A DNA stretch of 64,000 bases from JAWXCE01 sp033764775 (GTDB lineage: Bacteria > Pseudomonadota > Alphaproteobacteria > Rhizobiales > Rhodomicrobiaceae). Of the stretch, positions 45,497 through 54,986 are shown piece by piece. Location: positions 62,001 through 126,000 of the forward strand of contig JANRIQ010000002.1 in assembly GCA_033764775.1 (NCBI GenBank), in the 5' to 3' direction. The notes beneath the pieces are model-generated. The model worked only from the letters and a program-made list of their open reading frames with translations. It was not told where the DNA came from and searched no databases. The position numbers were made by a program, and so were the translations under genes. Every line of letters begins with the position of its first letter. The first letter of the stretch is position 1.

Positions 45497-45551
45497 TGCA
45501 ATTTACAGATCAATACACCTAAGGTTACCACTAGTAGAAAATCATCGATTA

Positions 45552-46193
45552 TTACTTGGTGATTTTAGTGTATACGCGACGTCCCTTAAACACGTTTTCT
45601 TGCAAATGTCTAAGAAACGTAGGTAAGGCGTGTTGATCGCCTATAACATCTACAAGCCAGATGATGTCGCCCGAGCGCCATTCGTCTGGACGCAGTTTGA
45701 TCGGAACCGTCGTGCTCTCGCGAATTTTTTTGTCTACGTCCTCTGACACGAGCGCCCAAAAAGCGGCCGCTACCGGCGTCGAGCGACCGTTTGCATTCGC
45801 GTCCATGATCACGCATTGGCCCAGCAACGCCGGTGGAGCGACAAGCCATTCAAGATCAGCAAGTGTGTAGTGCTTGTAGTGCGGCGAACGCATGAGCACC
45901 GAAACAAGACGCGCAAAGGTAATCGCGAACTTAACCTCCTCGGTGGAGGGCGGCGGCGTAGCTTGGATCCCATGCGGTTGCGTTTGCGCTGCCTGTTCCC
46001 CGTCCGTCCCGGCGGTCAGTGGTGCTAACGAGATGGCCTCACCGGACTTGGCCTTTTCGTGTGTGTTTGAATCTAGTTCTGGGGACGCGGTTGTCTGTGA
46101 GGAGGTATCACTGTGACCCGAGCCTTGGGTAACGTCTGCAGGAACTTTCTGGCTCACCGACGCGGAGCCATCGTCACGCTTACGAAACAACAT
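45552..46193 (-). CDS. HlyC-type RTX lysine acyltransferase
   Basis: A 213-residue protein. The first 85 residues are a Ser/Thr/Gln-rich low-complexity extension. The rest is the HlyC/toxin-activating acyltransferase fold: a helix, then MRSPHYKHYTLADLEW with catalytic His105, VIMDANANGRSTPVAAAFWALV, DEWRSGDIIWLVDVI with Asp182 and VFKGRRVYTKI. HlyC transfers a fatty acyl chain from acyl carrier protein to internal lysines of RTX toxins before export. Its presence in the locus suggests that the giant RTX protein is acylated, which is the hallmark of pore-forming RTX toxins rather than of adhesins. The N-terminal extension is longer than in HlyC. Confidence 0.85.
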   Translation of the reverse strand: MLFRKRDDGSASVSQKVPADVTQGSGHSDTSSQTTASPELDSNTHEKAKSGEAISLAPLTAGTDGEQAAQTQPHGIQATPPPSTEEVKFAITFARLVSVLMRSPHYKHYTLADLEWLVAPPALLGQCVIMDANANGRSTPVAAAFWALVSEDVDKKIRESTTVPIKLRPDEWRSGDIIWLVDVIGDQHALPTFLRHLQENVFKGRRVYTKITK

Positions 46194-46322
46194 GCGCTCA
46201 AATCCTGTCTTGATAAAAAATTAACGCTTATTAATGTGACCGAGAGATGACACACTTTCGCGGTGGAGCGCAGAAATGAAAATATTTTTGATTGATCCGA
46301 TTATTCGCGCCATTGAGGAATG

Positions 46323-47681
46323 TCACCGTTCCCGGAACGCACGGGCGAGCTGATCTTGCAAGGGCTTGATAAGGAAGGAGACTACGGTGCGATCCGCCGT
46401 TCTGATGTGGACATCCGCCGGCATACCAGGGACCAGTTTCGCCTCCCCAAGCCGCTTGATCTCCTCCGGCGAAAGACTGACGCGAACGGCGAAATAGGCG
46501 GGCGTAGACGCATTCTCACGGATAATATCTCCGGAAACCCGCGTGACCCGGCCAACGAGTTCCGGCGTGGTGGAGCTATTGAACGATGTAAAGCGCAAGA
46601 AAGCGCTCTGCCCCACGTGGAGGCTCTCGATATTTTCAGGGGCGACATGAGCCTCCACGACGAGGGTATCGTCCTGCGGCACGATGAGCATGATCGGCTG
46701 ACTTGCGTCCACGACGCCGCCTACCGTGTGGGCGGTCAGTTGATGCACAATGCCGGCTTGCGGCGCCCGGATCTCGACGCGCTTGAGCTGGTCTTCGGCG
46801 GCCACCCGCTTTTCGATCAGTTCCGCTTCCTTCGCCTCGGTTTCACGCAGGTCACTTAGCACTTCCGTGCGCCGCTCCTGATCAAGGCCGATGAGCTGAA
46901 GTTCGGTCTCGCTGATTTTCCCGCGCGCCTCCGCAATGGACGCCTCGAGCTGACCGCGGTCTCCACTTAAGCGGGTCGCCTCGCGGCGTTTAGCCGTCAT
47001 TTTCTCAATGGTCACCAGTTGCTTAGCCTCGAGTTTCTCCAGACCGGAAATTTCTTTGGCGATAAGCTCGATTTCCATCACTTTCGCCTCCGCTTGGGCG
47101 GTCAAACCGCTTATTTGCTTGCGGAGTTGTTCGATGCGCTCTGTAAGCCGTGACTTTTGGCCCTCAATTTCCAAGCGGCGGCTTTCAAAAAGTGAGCGCT
47201 CGCTATCGAGACGCGCAACAAATTCGGGATCTCCCAGAAGTGCGGCGGCCTCCTCTTTTAGGTCGATCCCACTTGCTCCATCGCGTTCAGCCAGCAGTCG
47301 CTGTTTCCGGGCAATCTGGTCATGGAGCTGTTTGACGATAACCTGAAGATTGACGCGGGGGATTGTGTCGTCCAAACGAATGAGAAGATCGCCGGCGGAC
47401 ACCCGATCACCGTCTTTCACCAGAATTTGGCCCACGACGCCGCCTTCCGGATGTTGCACTTTCTTGACGTTGGTATCAACGACCACCACGCCAGGCGCGA
47501 TGACCGCGCCGGCGAGCACTGTCGCACCGGCCCAATACCCCGCGCCGCCGCACAAGAAAACGATCACGGCGAAGCCTAAGAGTACATGCGGCCATACCGG
47601 ATGGCGTTTGGGCACATAAAACTCTGGTGAAACCGTGGTGCGAGGCCCATGCGTATCGTCCCGTTTACCTGCTTCCTGCAC
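46323..47681 (-). CDS. HlyD-family type I secretion adaptor
   Basis: A 452-residue membrane fusion protein. A short cytoplasmic N-terminus, one membrane helix (about 31-56), a lipoyl half with KKVQHPEGGVVGQI, a long coiled-coil (about 120-300), the second lipoyl half (VEIRAPQAGIV) and a beta-barrel with the C-terminal signature (VRVSLSPEEIKRLGE and LVPGMPADVHI). The GTG start follows AGGAG at five bases. It is 24 bp downstream of the ABC gene, so they form one operon. It bridges the ABC transporter to a TolC-type channel, for which no gene is present here. Confidence 0.92.
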   Translation of the reverse strand: MQEAGKRDDTHGPRTTVSPEFYVPKRHPVWPHVLLGFAVIVFLCGGAGYWAGATVLAGAVIAPGVVVVDTNVKKVQHPEGGVVGQILVKDGDRVSAGDLLIRLDDTIPRVNLQVIVKQLHDQIARKQRLLAERDGASGIDLKEEAAALLGDPEFVARLDSERSLFESRRLEIEGQKSRLTERIEQLRKQISGLTAQAEAKVMEIELIAKEISGLEKLEAKQLVTIEKMTAKRREATRLSGDRGQLEASIAEARGKISETELQLIGLDQERRTEVLSDLRETEAKEAELIEKRVAAEDQLKRVEIRAPQAGIVHQLTAHTVGGVVDASQPIMLIVPQDDTLVVEAHVAPENIESLHVGQSAFLRFTSFNSSTTPELVGRVTRVSGDIIRENASTPAYFAVRVSLSPEEIKRLGEAKLVPGMPADVHIRTADRTVVSFLIKPLQDQLARAFRER

Positions 47682-47705
47682 CGCCGCTCCTGAGATTTTC
47701 GATGT

Positions 47706-49451
47706 TTATTCAGCCGCCGCCATCGGTTCCGAGCGTTGGGCGACGTTGCGAATGACCTTTCGCAGAACCTCTTCTTTGGATCCGAACGCCGCCACTTGCC
47801 CGTTGGCGAGAGCCAAAACTTTGTCCACATGCAACAAGGCGGACGGCCGATGAGCCACCACGATGACAATGCGCCCCTTAGATTTGAAGGTTTTGATGGT
47901 CTCCGACAGCGCGTTATCGCCTTCGGCATCCAAATTGGAATTAGGCTCGTCCAGCACAATCAGAAAAGGCTCGCCGTAAACGGCGCGGGCGAGCGCTATT
48001 CTTTGCCGTTGTCCCGCAGACAACGTATTGCCGCGATCGCCGACCCGGGTCCCGTAGCCATCCGGCAAGTTAAGTATCATGTCGTGGACGCCGGCATTTT
48101 GAGCTGCGGCAATGATCCGCTCACTTTCGGCCTCGGGATCAAACCGGCAAATGTTTTGAGCAATCGTTCCGTAAAATAGCTCGATCTCCTGGGGGAGATA
48201 GCCAATGTGACGACCGAGTTTAAGCGGGTTCCACTGATCCAACGGAGCGCCGTCGAGACGCACGAACCCGCGCCCAGTCGCAGGACGCCATGCACCAACA
48301 AGAGCGCGGACGAGCGTAGACTTGCCGGAGGCGCTCGGGCCAATGATACCGACGACATCGCCTGCGGACGCTTCAAAATTAATGTTATGAATGAGAAGCT
48401 TCTGGTCTCCGGGGGACGCCACGCTTAAATCTTGCACCGACAGCTTGCGATTTGGCGGCGGCAAGTCAACCGCTGCTTCACAATCGGGTAGGGCATCGCA
48501 AAGGTCTTCTAAGCGCGTGCGGGCTTGCCGGGCTCCCACGAAATTCTTCCAGTTGCCGATCACGATCTCGATCGGTGCTAAGGCGCGGGACGTCATGATC
48601 GATGCGGCGATGATCACCCCAGCTGAGGCTTGTTCTTCGATCACCAGATAAGCGCCCAAACCAAGGATTGCCGATTGCAGGAGCATTCGGACAATCTTAG
48701 AGATTGTGCCTAATCCGGACGCTGCATCCGATGACTTGAGCTGATCGTCAAGATGTTTGCCGGCAATGGAGTGCCAAACAGTACCGAGATGGTGGGCCAT
48801 GCCATGGGCCCGGACCAACTCCGCGTTTCTCCGGCACATTTCAAAAAACTGGGCACGCTCGGCGCCGCTGGCTGCGGCGGCCTTCAACGGCGCGGCCGTT
48901 CTAAACTCAGTCAACAAAGTGAGAATAACGAGGAAGATGGCGCCTCCTGCCGCCAAAGAGCCGAGCATAGGATGGAGGGCGAAAATAAGACCTAAGTACA
49001 GAGGTACCCACGGAATATCAAAGAACGCGGTAGGACCTGGGCTCCAGAGAAAGTTCCGAATGGAATCGAGATCACGGACCGCTTGCGAAGCGTCCGATCC
49101 AGACCGCCCTGCAAAAGGCATAGCCAAGACAATGTCGAGCGTTTTCTGCCGCAGCTCTTCGTCGAAACGCGCGCCGATTCGGGCTAAGACCCTGCCTCGC
49201 ACAAGATCGAGAAGCCCATGGGCGCAGAACAATCCGATCATGATAATCGTAAGACCGACCAAAGTCGGTAAGCTCCGCGATGGGATGACCCGATCATAGA
49301 TCTGGAGCATGTAAAGTGAGCCGGTTAGCGCAAGAACGTTAACCATCGCGGTAAACAACGCAACGCCGCGAAAAGCCATCCGGCTGCGTTGAAGTGCTGC
49401 CCGCACCGCGCGACGGCTGTTTTTTGCTTCACGCACCAGAACAATAACCAA
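47706..49451 (-). CDS. Type I secretion ABC transporter (PrtD-like)
   Basis: A 581-residue fused membrane-ATPase half-transporter. About five or six helices at 25-320 (a peptidase C39 domain is absent). The nucleotide-binding domain has Walker A (GPSASGKST), signature LSAGQRQR and Walker B with LIVLDEPNSNLD. The length and lack of C39 domain place it with PrtD/AprD-type exporters of RTX proteins. The annotated start is a TTG at 49,451; a GTG a few codons inside is also possible. It is the first gene of the secretion operon and exports the RTX protein with HlyD. Confidence 0.92.
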   Translation of the reverse strand: MVIVLVREAKNSRRAVRAALQRSRMAFRGVALFTAMVNVLALTGSLYMLQIYDRVIPSRSLPTLVGLTIIMIGLFCAHGLLDLVRGRVLARIGARFDEELRQKTLDIVLAMPFAGRSGSDASQAVRDLDSIRNFLWSPGPTAFFDIPWVPLYLGLIFALHPMLGSLAAGGAIFLVILTLLTEFRTAAPLKAAAASGAERAQFFEMCRRNAELVRAHGMAHHLGTVWHSIAGKHLDDQLKSSDAASGLGTISKIVRMLLQSAILGLGAYLVIEEQASAGVIIAASIMTSRALAPIEIVIGNWKNFVGARQARTRLEDLCDALPDCEAAVDLPPPNRKLSVQDLSVASPGDQKLLIHNINFEASAGDVVGIIGPSASGKSTLVRALVGAWRPATGRGFVRLDGAPLDQWNPLKLGRHIGYLPQEIELFYGTIAQNICRFDPEAESERIIAAAQNAGVHDMILNLPDGYGTRVGDRGNTLSAGQRQRIALARAVYGEPFLIVLDEPNSNLDAEGDNALSETIKTFKSKGRIVIVVAHRPSALLHVDKVLALANGQVAAFGSKEEVLRKVIRNVAQRSEPMAAAE

Positions 49452-49555
49452 TGGTAGCAGGGCTACGCGTATTTGGACGAAACAAGGTACATTCCGCCCA
49501 TAAATTCACCGAATACGATACAATTTGTGCTTAACCATATCATGACAGTGCGACC

Positions 49556-49798
49556 ATGTCGCTGGCAACCTATGAGCCATACCCGGCAGCCTGCCATAGA
49601 CCCAGTGGCCAAAGGCGCACCCATTTCATGCTTGAAGCGGCCCGCCGTGCGGCGGAGGAAGCTTTACTCGATCAAAGCCTGCTGCGCGTCGGTCCCGAAG
49701 CCTACGACGCCTTTCTGACCGGTCTCGACGCGCCGCCGCAACCGAACGGCCAGTTGCGCAAGACCATGCAGACGCCGCCGCCCCGGGAAGATGCGTGA
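49556..49798 (+). pseudogene. Remnant of a DUF1778 (TacA-like) antitoxin
   Basis: The C-terminal half of a DUF1778 antitoxin is clear: MLEAARRAAEEALLDQSLL, then GPEAYDAFL, then LDAPPQPNGQLRK. The N-terminal DNA-binding half is corrupt; only GQRRTHF before MLEAARR resembles the family. The gene is followed by a broken GNAT toxin, as expected for a TacAT module. It is probably a relic. Confidence 0.6.
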
Positions 49799-50250
49799 GC
49801 CTTCGCGCACCTTGCACCCTTGTCCCCGGGCATGATGTTGCGGCGTTCAATTGCTCGATGACTGGCTGAAAAAGCGCTCTCGCGAGTTAGGCACCGCGCG
49901 CGTCCCGCACGTTCGTCGTCACAGACGCCGCACACGTCGCCTATTAGGCCCTTGCCACAGGCACGGTTGCATCGGAGGCGACCTCAGGCCGCTTTCGCTG
50001 CAACATGCCGAGCCCCAATCCCCGTCGCCATCTTCTCAGCAGGACCGGGGCATCGGCCGCGCGCTGTTTCAGAACGCCGTTCGGCGTATCCTGCTTGTGT
50101 CCGACAGCATCAGCATTCGCGGTCTGCTGGTTCATGCGCTCGAGACGACGCCAAGGGATCCTATCTCAAACTCGGCCTCGATCCGCCGCCGCTCCTCCTC
50201 TAACCTGTATGGCGCCCCTCAGGGATCTTCGAGCCACAATCATTTAGTGG
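49795..50250 (+). pseudogene. Decayed GNAT toxin (TacT-like) with frameshifts
   Basis: Pieces of an acetyltransferase toxin appear in alternating frames: LxxGHDVAAFNC around 49,828, LDDWLKKRSRE around 49,855, HQGRGIGRALFQNAVRR-like residues (QDRGIGRALFQNAVRR) around 50,050, LLVHAL, and FYLKLGF-like pieces ending in LRDLRATI near 50,245. At least three frame changes are needed, so the gene is dead. Together with the antitoxin piece it shows an inactivated TacAT toxin-antitoxin module. Confidence 0.6.
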
Positions 50251-51028
50251 GGGCAGCGACAGAAATCTTCCCCAATACAAAGCCAACGTACAGTTCCAGC
50301 GGCTTCCAGCCCAGTTGCGCGCCCCGAAACAATGATCATCACACGACGAACGCAGGAATAGCGATCCGAAAAAAGCTTCATCTGCAGTCGATGACGAGGG
50401 AGCTGCCCACAAACGCGGCGGATCCACAACCATAGCCGCCCAGCGGCGCCTCTATCAAAGCGCCTCTGCCGTTGCAAACGCTTGCCAGGGTGATCTGGGT
50501 GAGTTGTCTTCGCAACCGTTTTACAGCAAATGGTCGCATGCTGCTGGCGCCTGCCGTTAAATTCGCTTCATCCTCCGACCTCACCCAGCGCCGTAGGATA
50601 ACGTCGTTCTCGGTCCGACTTCCCCTACACCCAAATGCCGAACTTCAGCCGCAACCCTACTCCAAGTTGAGGACGGGACAGGGATCATCCATTTTGTCTG
50701 CTCATGCAGATGCGGAGGGTTTGATCGAGACGACATGTGCGATTTGGATCACGTTCACGTCGCTCTAGACGGTTATGGGGCTTCCCCCTGCCGGGGGCCG
50801 GGCTCGCGTGAATGAAGCCCGCTGCGCGGTCTTCACCCTCTCGGGCGTTGATCCCTAAGCCGGGCGCGCTATTGGCTCAAACCGCGTAGGGGCGCAGCGG
50901 TGTAGCAGCATGACGCTATACCGCACCCGGGCCAGGCTTTACGCCATGACGCAACATATGCTTCGCCATCGCGGCAGAGCCGGCAGGTCGAAGCTACCGT
51001 CGTGAACTTAACAGCGAAAGCAGACGAC
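50251..51028. other. Gene-poor region
   Basis: About 780 bp with no reliable gene on either strand. It lies between the toxin-antitoxin relic and the next small gene and probably contains further decayed sequence. Confidence 0.4.
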
Positions 51029-51370
51029 TTAACGTTCCCAGCCTTTGTTGCTGTGGCTCGGCCCCTGGTTAGACCCACCGCCGTCCGGCCCAGGCTCCTG
51101 CCCCGCCCCGCTCTTGAACCGCCAATACTTAATACTCGGCACCGCGGGATCAAAACCCTTAAGCTGGTTGACCGCGTCTTTAGCATCTCCTTTTACGGTC
51201 TCGGAAAGATCCTCCACCGTCGCAGGGTCGTTCGCTGGTGACCTCCTGGCAGAATCCTTAGGCATCTCATCCCTGGTATCGACAGGCGTTGCAGGGCTGA
51301 CCGAACCTCCAAGTCCCTCAACCGCTTGTTTTGCGCTTCCTTTGGCGCTCTCCGGAAAATCTTTGGGCAT
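51029..51370 (-). CDS. Small hydrophilic protein with a two-fold repeat, unknown
   Basis: A 113-residue protein, probably soluble and partly disordered. Two similar segments (PESAKGSAKQAVEGLGG and LSETVKGDAKDAVNQLKGF) suggest an internal duplication of a short helix, vaguely like CsbD-type stress proteins. The C-terminus is Gly/Ser/Asn-rich. A strong AGGAG lies six bases before the ATG. No neighbours give a function. It may be a stress-type hydrophilic protein. Confidence 0.6.
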   Translation of the reverse strand: MPKDFPESAKGSAKQAVEGLGGSVSPATPVDTRDEMPKDSARRSPANDPATVEDLSETVKGDAKDAVNQLKGFDPAVPSIKYWRFKSGAGQEPGPDGGGSNQGPSHSNKGWER

Positions 51371-51661
51371 CGTAATCTCCTAAAATTAAATAAAGTCACA
51401 AATGTAGAATCGCCTGGAAATCTTAAAATAAAATTAAAGCCAAGCGATCTGCAACATTTTGAGAATCTTCCACCGCTTTTGGCCGCATGCAATCAGTATA
51501 ATTTGTGCGTACACCTGTTTTATTGCATGCGCGCAAATCCAAAACACATGAGGAATAGCGCGAGTCAAAAAATATTTAAAAATTGCCGCAGGATTTTCTG
51601 TTTGCATCGGGCAATACATTTTCGGGCAGTTTTCATAACAGTTTGTCGCCTTGTGCGCGCA

Positions 51662-52110
51662 ATGGCGCGAACCCTTCGAATGCGCTTTGTGGGGGGTGCC
51701 TCCCACTTTGGCCCTGCCATCCAGCGCAACGAATTCGACTTCATGACCAGCGCCCCGTATAACCGCATCTCACTTTTGGTCGCCCGGGAAGCCGCCCAAG
51801 CCTGGAAGCATCCCTCCAGCGGGACAGCATCAAGCTTGGCAGTATTCAGCGCTGCGGCATCGCGGTTGGCCGCCATGGCAGCATCCATGAACCAGCAGAA
51901 GCCCGCTTCGGCCATACAGACCCGGACGGGATGCTCATAAATATCGATCACATCACCTTCCAGGACGTCACCGGCAGAGAAGGGGATTCGCACCACGGCC
52001 TCAAAGGCGACACCTACAAAGGCAAGGTATTGACCGGCAGTGGATCGGGCATCGGCGGTCAGGTAAGCAGCTCGTCAGGGTGCGGCTGCGGACCATCCGG
52101 TGCTCGCTAA
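51662..52110 (+). pseudogene. Frameshifted small gene ending in a Gly/Ser/Cys-rich tail
   Basis: From ATG 51,662 one frame reads plausibly (FVGGASHFGPAIQRNEFDF, then SLLVAREAAQAWKHP). It then loses character, while another frame continues from about 51,812 to TAA 52,108-52,110 (QRDSIKLGSIQRCGIAVGR, HGSIHEPAEARFGHTDPDG, ITFQDVTGREGDSHHGLKG, then SSSGCGCGPSGAR). A single frameshift would join them. The tail with repeated Gly and Cys is unusual. No family is recognised. Confidence 0.4.
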
Positions 52111-52161
52111 AATTAAGGATTAACCCTTACTGGAACGCCCCGCCAATAAACAGGGCTCTTT

Positions 52162-52737
52162 TTACCAGGTTCGCTCGGCAAACGCGCGCTCTTCGGGGCC
52201 AACCGCTTGGAGATACACATCCGTCGTCTCACGGCGCGCATGACCGAGCCAGCGTTGCAAGAGCCCTTCCGGCACCCCGCGCTCAACCGCCCGCATCCCA
52301 AACCCGTGCCGCAAACCCTTCGGGCAGGCCTGCGGACCTTTTATCCCCGCCGCATCCATCACGAGCTTCACATATTCCCAATAGGTTTGACGGCACTCGG
52401 GGAAAAAACGCGCGCGTGGGGTGCGGCCCTGGCCTACACCCGGCGGCAAGGCTAAGAGACGGTCGATCAGCTGACGAGGTACCGGAACCGAACGGAAATG
52501 CTCCGCGCGCCGCTTCAACGTCCGGAAAATCAGGGAGGCCTGGGCGAGGTCGACCCGCTCGCGGCACAACTCCAGCGCCTCCGACACCCGGCAGCCGGTC
52601 AACGCCAGCACCTCGCAAAAAGCGCAGATACGCGGTTCCATCTTCTGAGCCGCGTCAAGAAACGCCGCCCGCTCCGCGGCATTCAGGTATTTGCGCGCGC
52701 CACTCGCATCGTAAAGGCTAAACGGTGCCGTTTCCAT
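52162..52737 (-). CDS. Compact tyrosine recombinase (catalytic domain only)
   Basis: About 191 residues. Only the catalytic domain of a tyrosine recombinase is present: Arg in TGCRVSEALEL, KGLRHGFG (His-Arg box, with Gly-Leu-Arg-His), LGHARRETTDVYL (His and Tyr nucleophile). The N-terminal core-binding domain is missing but the frame is intact, as in a known group of short integrase-like proteins on plasmids and ICEs. The start may be ATG 52,737 or GTG 52,743, whose GAGGG is better placed. It could be an accessory recombinase of the element or resolve multimers. Confidence 0.75.
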   Translation of the reverse strand: METAPFSLYDASGARKYLNAAERAAFLDAAQKMEPRICAFCEVLALTGCRVSEALELCRERVDLAQASLIFRTLKRRAEHFRSVPVPRQLIDRLLALPPGVGQGRTPRARFFPECRQTYWEYVKLVMDAAGIKGPQACPKGLRHGFGMRAVERGVPEGLLQRWLGHARRETTDVYLQAVGPEERAFAERTW

Positions 52738-53285
52738 GTTCACAAAACCCTCTAACAAGGAAACAACAGTATGCTGCGTTTTGTCGCCGTCATTTTTAAA
52801 TATCTGGGAAGGTTTTACCACATTGTTTCGTTTCTTGCAAACGCCCAAATAGACCTTGTAGTCTCGAAATCATAACAAAAATCACACGGAAACGCAACAA
52901 AACGCAGCAAAGTGTCGTCTCGTTGCTTTTGCATGAGCGCGTTTCAGCTCAAATAACACGAGACAAAGCCGTGTGAAACTTCAGTAAAAAGCCAAACGAT
53001 CGACCTCACTGTCGGTGCCCCAGACGGATTTATCTCGGGGTTTCAGCAAGATGGGCGATCAAACAGTAGCGCCCGCATCACACCACAGTAGCACGCCGCA
53101 TCAACGCGCTCGACGGGTGAATGCTACCGGGGTGACCCAACTGATGTGTTCCGGCGGGCGATAGTTTGTGCGCGAGCGAAAGGGCGATGTATGCGGGGCA
53201 TGGTGGGCCGAGTCACGAGCGAGCAATGGCGCCGGTGACCCACCGACTTTGAACTGTTCTACACCAGCAATGAAAAGGATACGCC
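52738..53285. other. Gene-free region
   Basis: About 550 bp without a gene. The AT-rich part near 52,860-52,990 has short repeated words (ACGCAACAAAACGCAGCAAA) and facing partial arms GTCTCGTT / AACACGAGAC. It may be a promoter and operator region for the divergent neighbours. Confidence 0.35.
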
Positions 53286-53873
53286 GTGAGTATGCTGTTA
53301 AAGATTTTGAGCCGCCGCTGTATTGTTATCGCGGCACTTTTACCAACGGTCGTTATATATCAGACACTCCCCGCTAAAGCGCAAACGTCCCACTCGAGAA
53401 TTGTGGAAGATGTCTACCAATACTACACTAATGGAAAGCTATTCACCGCCCTTGTAGGCCTGATGGACGCCTGCCTGCTCGGCCGGCCCGATGGCGTGAT
53501 TCCGATACATACCAAAGCCGCCCCGCCCAAGCGTCCCTTCACCGCTGTTGAATTTTGCATAACAATACACGCCGCTGCCGCTGCAACTGGCCTTATGCGT
53601 ACAAACCTTTACCGCAGAAAGGAATCGGCCGGTAATAATCCCGCGTTTGCGTTCGCCGTGGGCTTCGGCTTCGGCCTCAGTATGCCAGAACGTTATGCAA
53701 CGTACCTCGCCGCGGATCCTCAACTCATGGACTCGGTGAGCGCAGATTGCGTCGTGGGCAAAGGCGGGCATAAAGAATGCGAAATCTCCGGCGCTCTACA
53801 GGCGATCCGAGCCAAGGCCGACCTGGACCGCCTGGCCAAGTTATACCCTGCGGGGCGCGAAGGCGAATGGTAA
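53286..53873 (+). CDS. Exported protein, unknown
   Basis: A 195-residue protein with a signal peptide (ILSRRCIVIAALLPTVVIYQT, cleavage after AKA). The mature part is soluble with several cysteines (DACLLG, EFCITIH, SADCVVG, KECEISG), suggesting disulfides in the periplasm. GTG 53,286 with AAGGA upstream is the likely start. It lies directly before a large helical protein gene on the same strand (46 bp), perhaps in one operon. No family recognised. Confidence 0.65.
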   Translation: MSMLLKILSRRCIVIAALLPTVVIYQTLPAKAQTSHSRIVEDVYQYYTNGKLFTALVGLMDACLLGRPDGVIPIHTKAAPPKRPFTAVEFCITIHAAAAATGLMRTNLYRRKESAGNNPAFAFAVGFGFGLSMPERYATYLAADPQLMDSVSADCVVGKGGHKECEISGALQAIRAKADLDRLAKLYPAGREGEW

Positions 53874-53919
53874 CAAAACCTTCACAATCAAAACAAAACA
53901 TTTAAGATATACTGCGCTT

Positions 53920-54849
53920 ATGCAACCTACCGCAGTACAGTCAAGCGCCTTGGCAGACAAACTCGATCCTGAGCAGGCGGTCGAGGCGCAACAACGCCAT
54001 GCGGAGGTATCCGAGGCCCTCGCCCGCCTGGCTCAAATGCCGGATACCGACCCGGGGCTGCGCGCACAAAAAGATGAACTCGAGAGCATCGAACAACAAC
54101 TTCGATCCCTGCTAAGGGGATCATCTCCGATGGCGCCCAACACAGCCCATCTTCTTGCCCGCGCAGGCACCGCCGTATCTGCGGCCGCCACGTTCCAAGG
54201 CGCATCTTTCACATCTGCAGCCCTCCGCGCCGCAGAAAGCTTCGCGCTCAAAACGGCGTTGCAAAAACAGGAAACGCAAAGCAAATCGATCTACCAGGAC
54301 TTCCGGGAGCGCCGGAAGACACCGCAAGATCCTGAGCTGGGCGACGACCTCGTGAAAGCCGAACACGCCTACCAGGCCGCCCTTAAGACCGGCGATCCTG
54401 CGGTGATCGCCCGTGCGCAACTCGAACTTCACACCGCGCGTATGGCCGATGTCGCTTACGCCTACGGCCGAGGAGATCCATCGGCCGGAAAAACACTCAA
54501 AGAGCTACAAAATCAAACAGCACGCCTACTGGACTTCGCCAAGAAAGTGGATATCGCCAGTGGCATGAGCCCCGAAGAAGCGGAAGCACTCAAGCAGCAG
54601 ACCTACAACGACACGCTGAAAAGAACCGCCGAAGCCGCGCGCAAAGGCGCTGCGGATGCAAATCGAGTTTTGCAAGACGAAGATCTTGTTCTCGCCGATC
54701 CAGACGATTTAACCCAGCGAGCCAATCGCTACGCCGCGCTGACGCCTCAGATCGAGGCAGCCAAACCAACCACTCCCGTTGCACACACCAGCGAACAGAC
54801 AACCCATCACGCTCCAGGGGTAAAACCGAATGTCGAGCGTGGACGCTGA
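53920..54849 (+). CDS. Helical hydrophilic protein, unknown
   Basis: A 309-residue protein, strongly predicted to be all-helical and soluble. Segments such as VEAQQRHAEVSEALARLAQ, DELESIEQQLRSLL and LKQQTYNDTLKRTAEAARK are coiled-coil-like. One central Ala-rich hydrophobic stretch (LLARAGTAVSAAATF) could be a weak membrane or packing helix. No family recognised. It is co-directional with the exported protein gene upstream. The Thr/His-rich C-terminus ends the frame. Confidence 0.6.
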   Translation: MQPTAVQSSALADKLDPEQAVEAQQRHAEVSEALARLAQMPDTDPGLRAQKDELESIEQQLRSLLRGSSPMAPNTAHLLARAGTAVSAAATFQGASFTSAALRAAESFALKTALQKQETQSKSIYQDFRERRKTPQDPELGDDLVKAEHAYQAALKTGDPAVIARAQLELHTARMADVAYAYGRGDPSAGKTLKELQNQTARLLDFAKKVDIASGMSPEEAEALKQQTYNDTLKRTAEAARKGAADANRVLQDEDLVLADPDDLTQRANRYAALTPQIEAAKPTTPVAHTSEQTTHHAPGVKPNVERGR

Positions 54850-54986
54850 CGAACCGATCCCGGCGTAACCATCATCCAAGAACTGCTTTGGGTTTCCTCC
54901 GACCGCTTGCCCGCGCGAGCATGCCTATAAGACGTTTCATAAATCGCCTTTTCGACGACACATCCATGAAACGCTCCGGCCTGCCT

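Noticed and set aside
53168..53377. Short plus-strand frame before the exported protein gene
   Set aside because: It overlaps the better-supported gene at 53,286, has no ribosome site and lacks protein-like composition.
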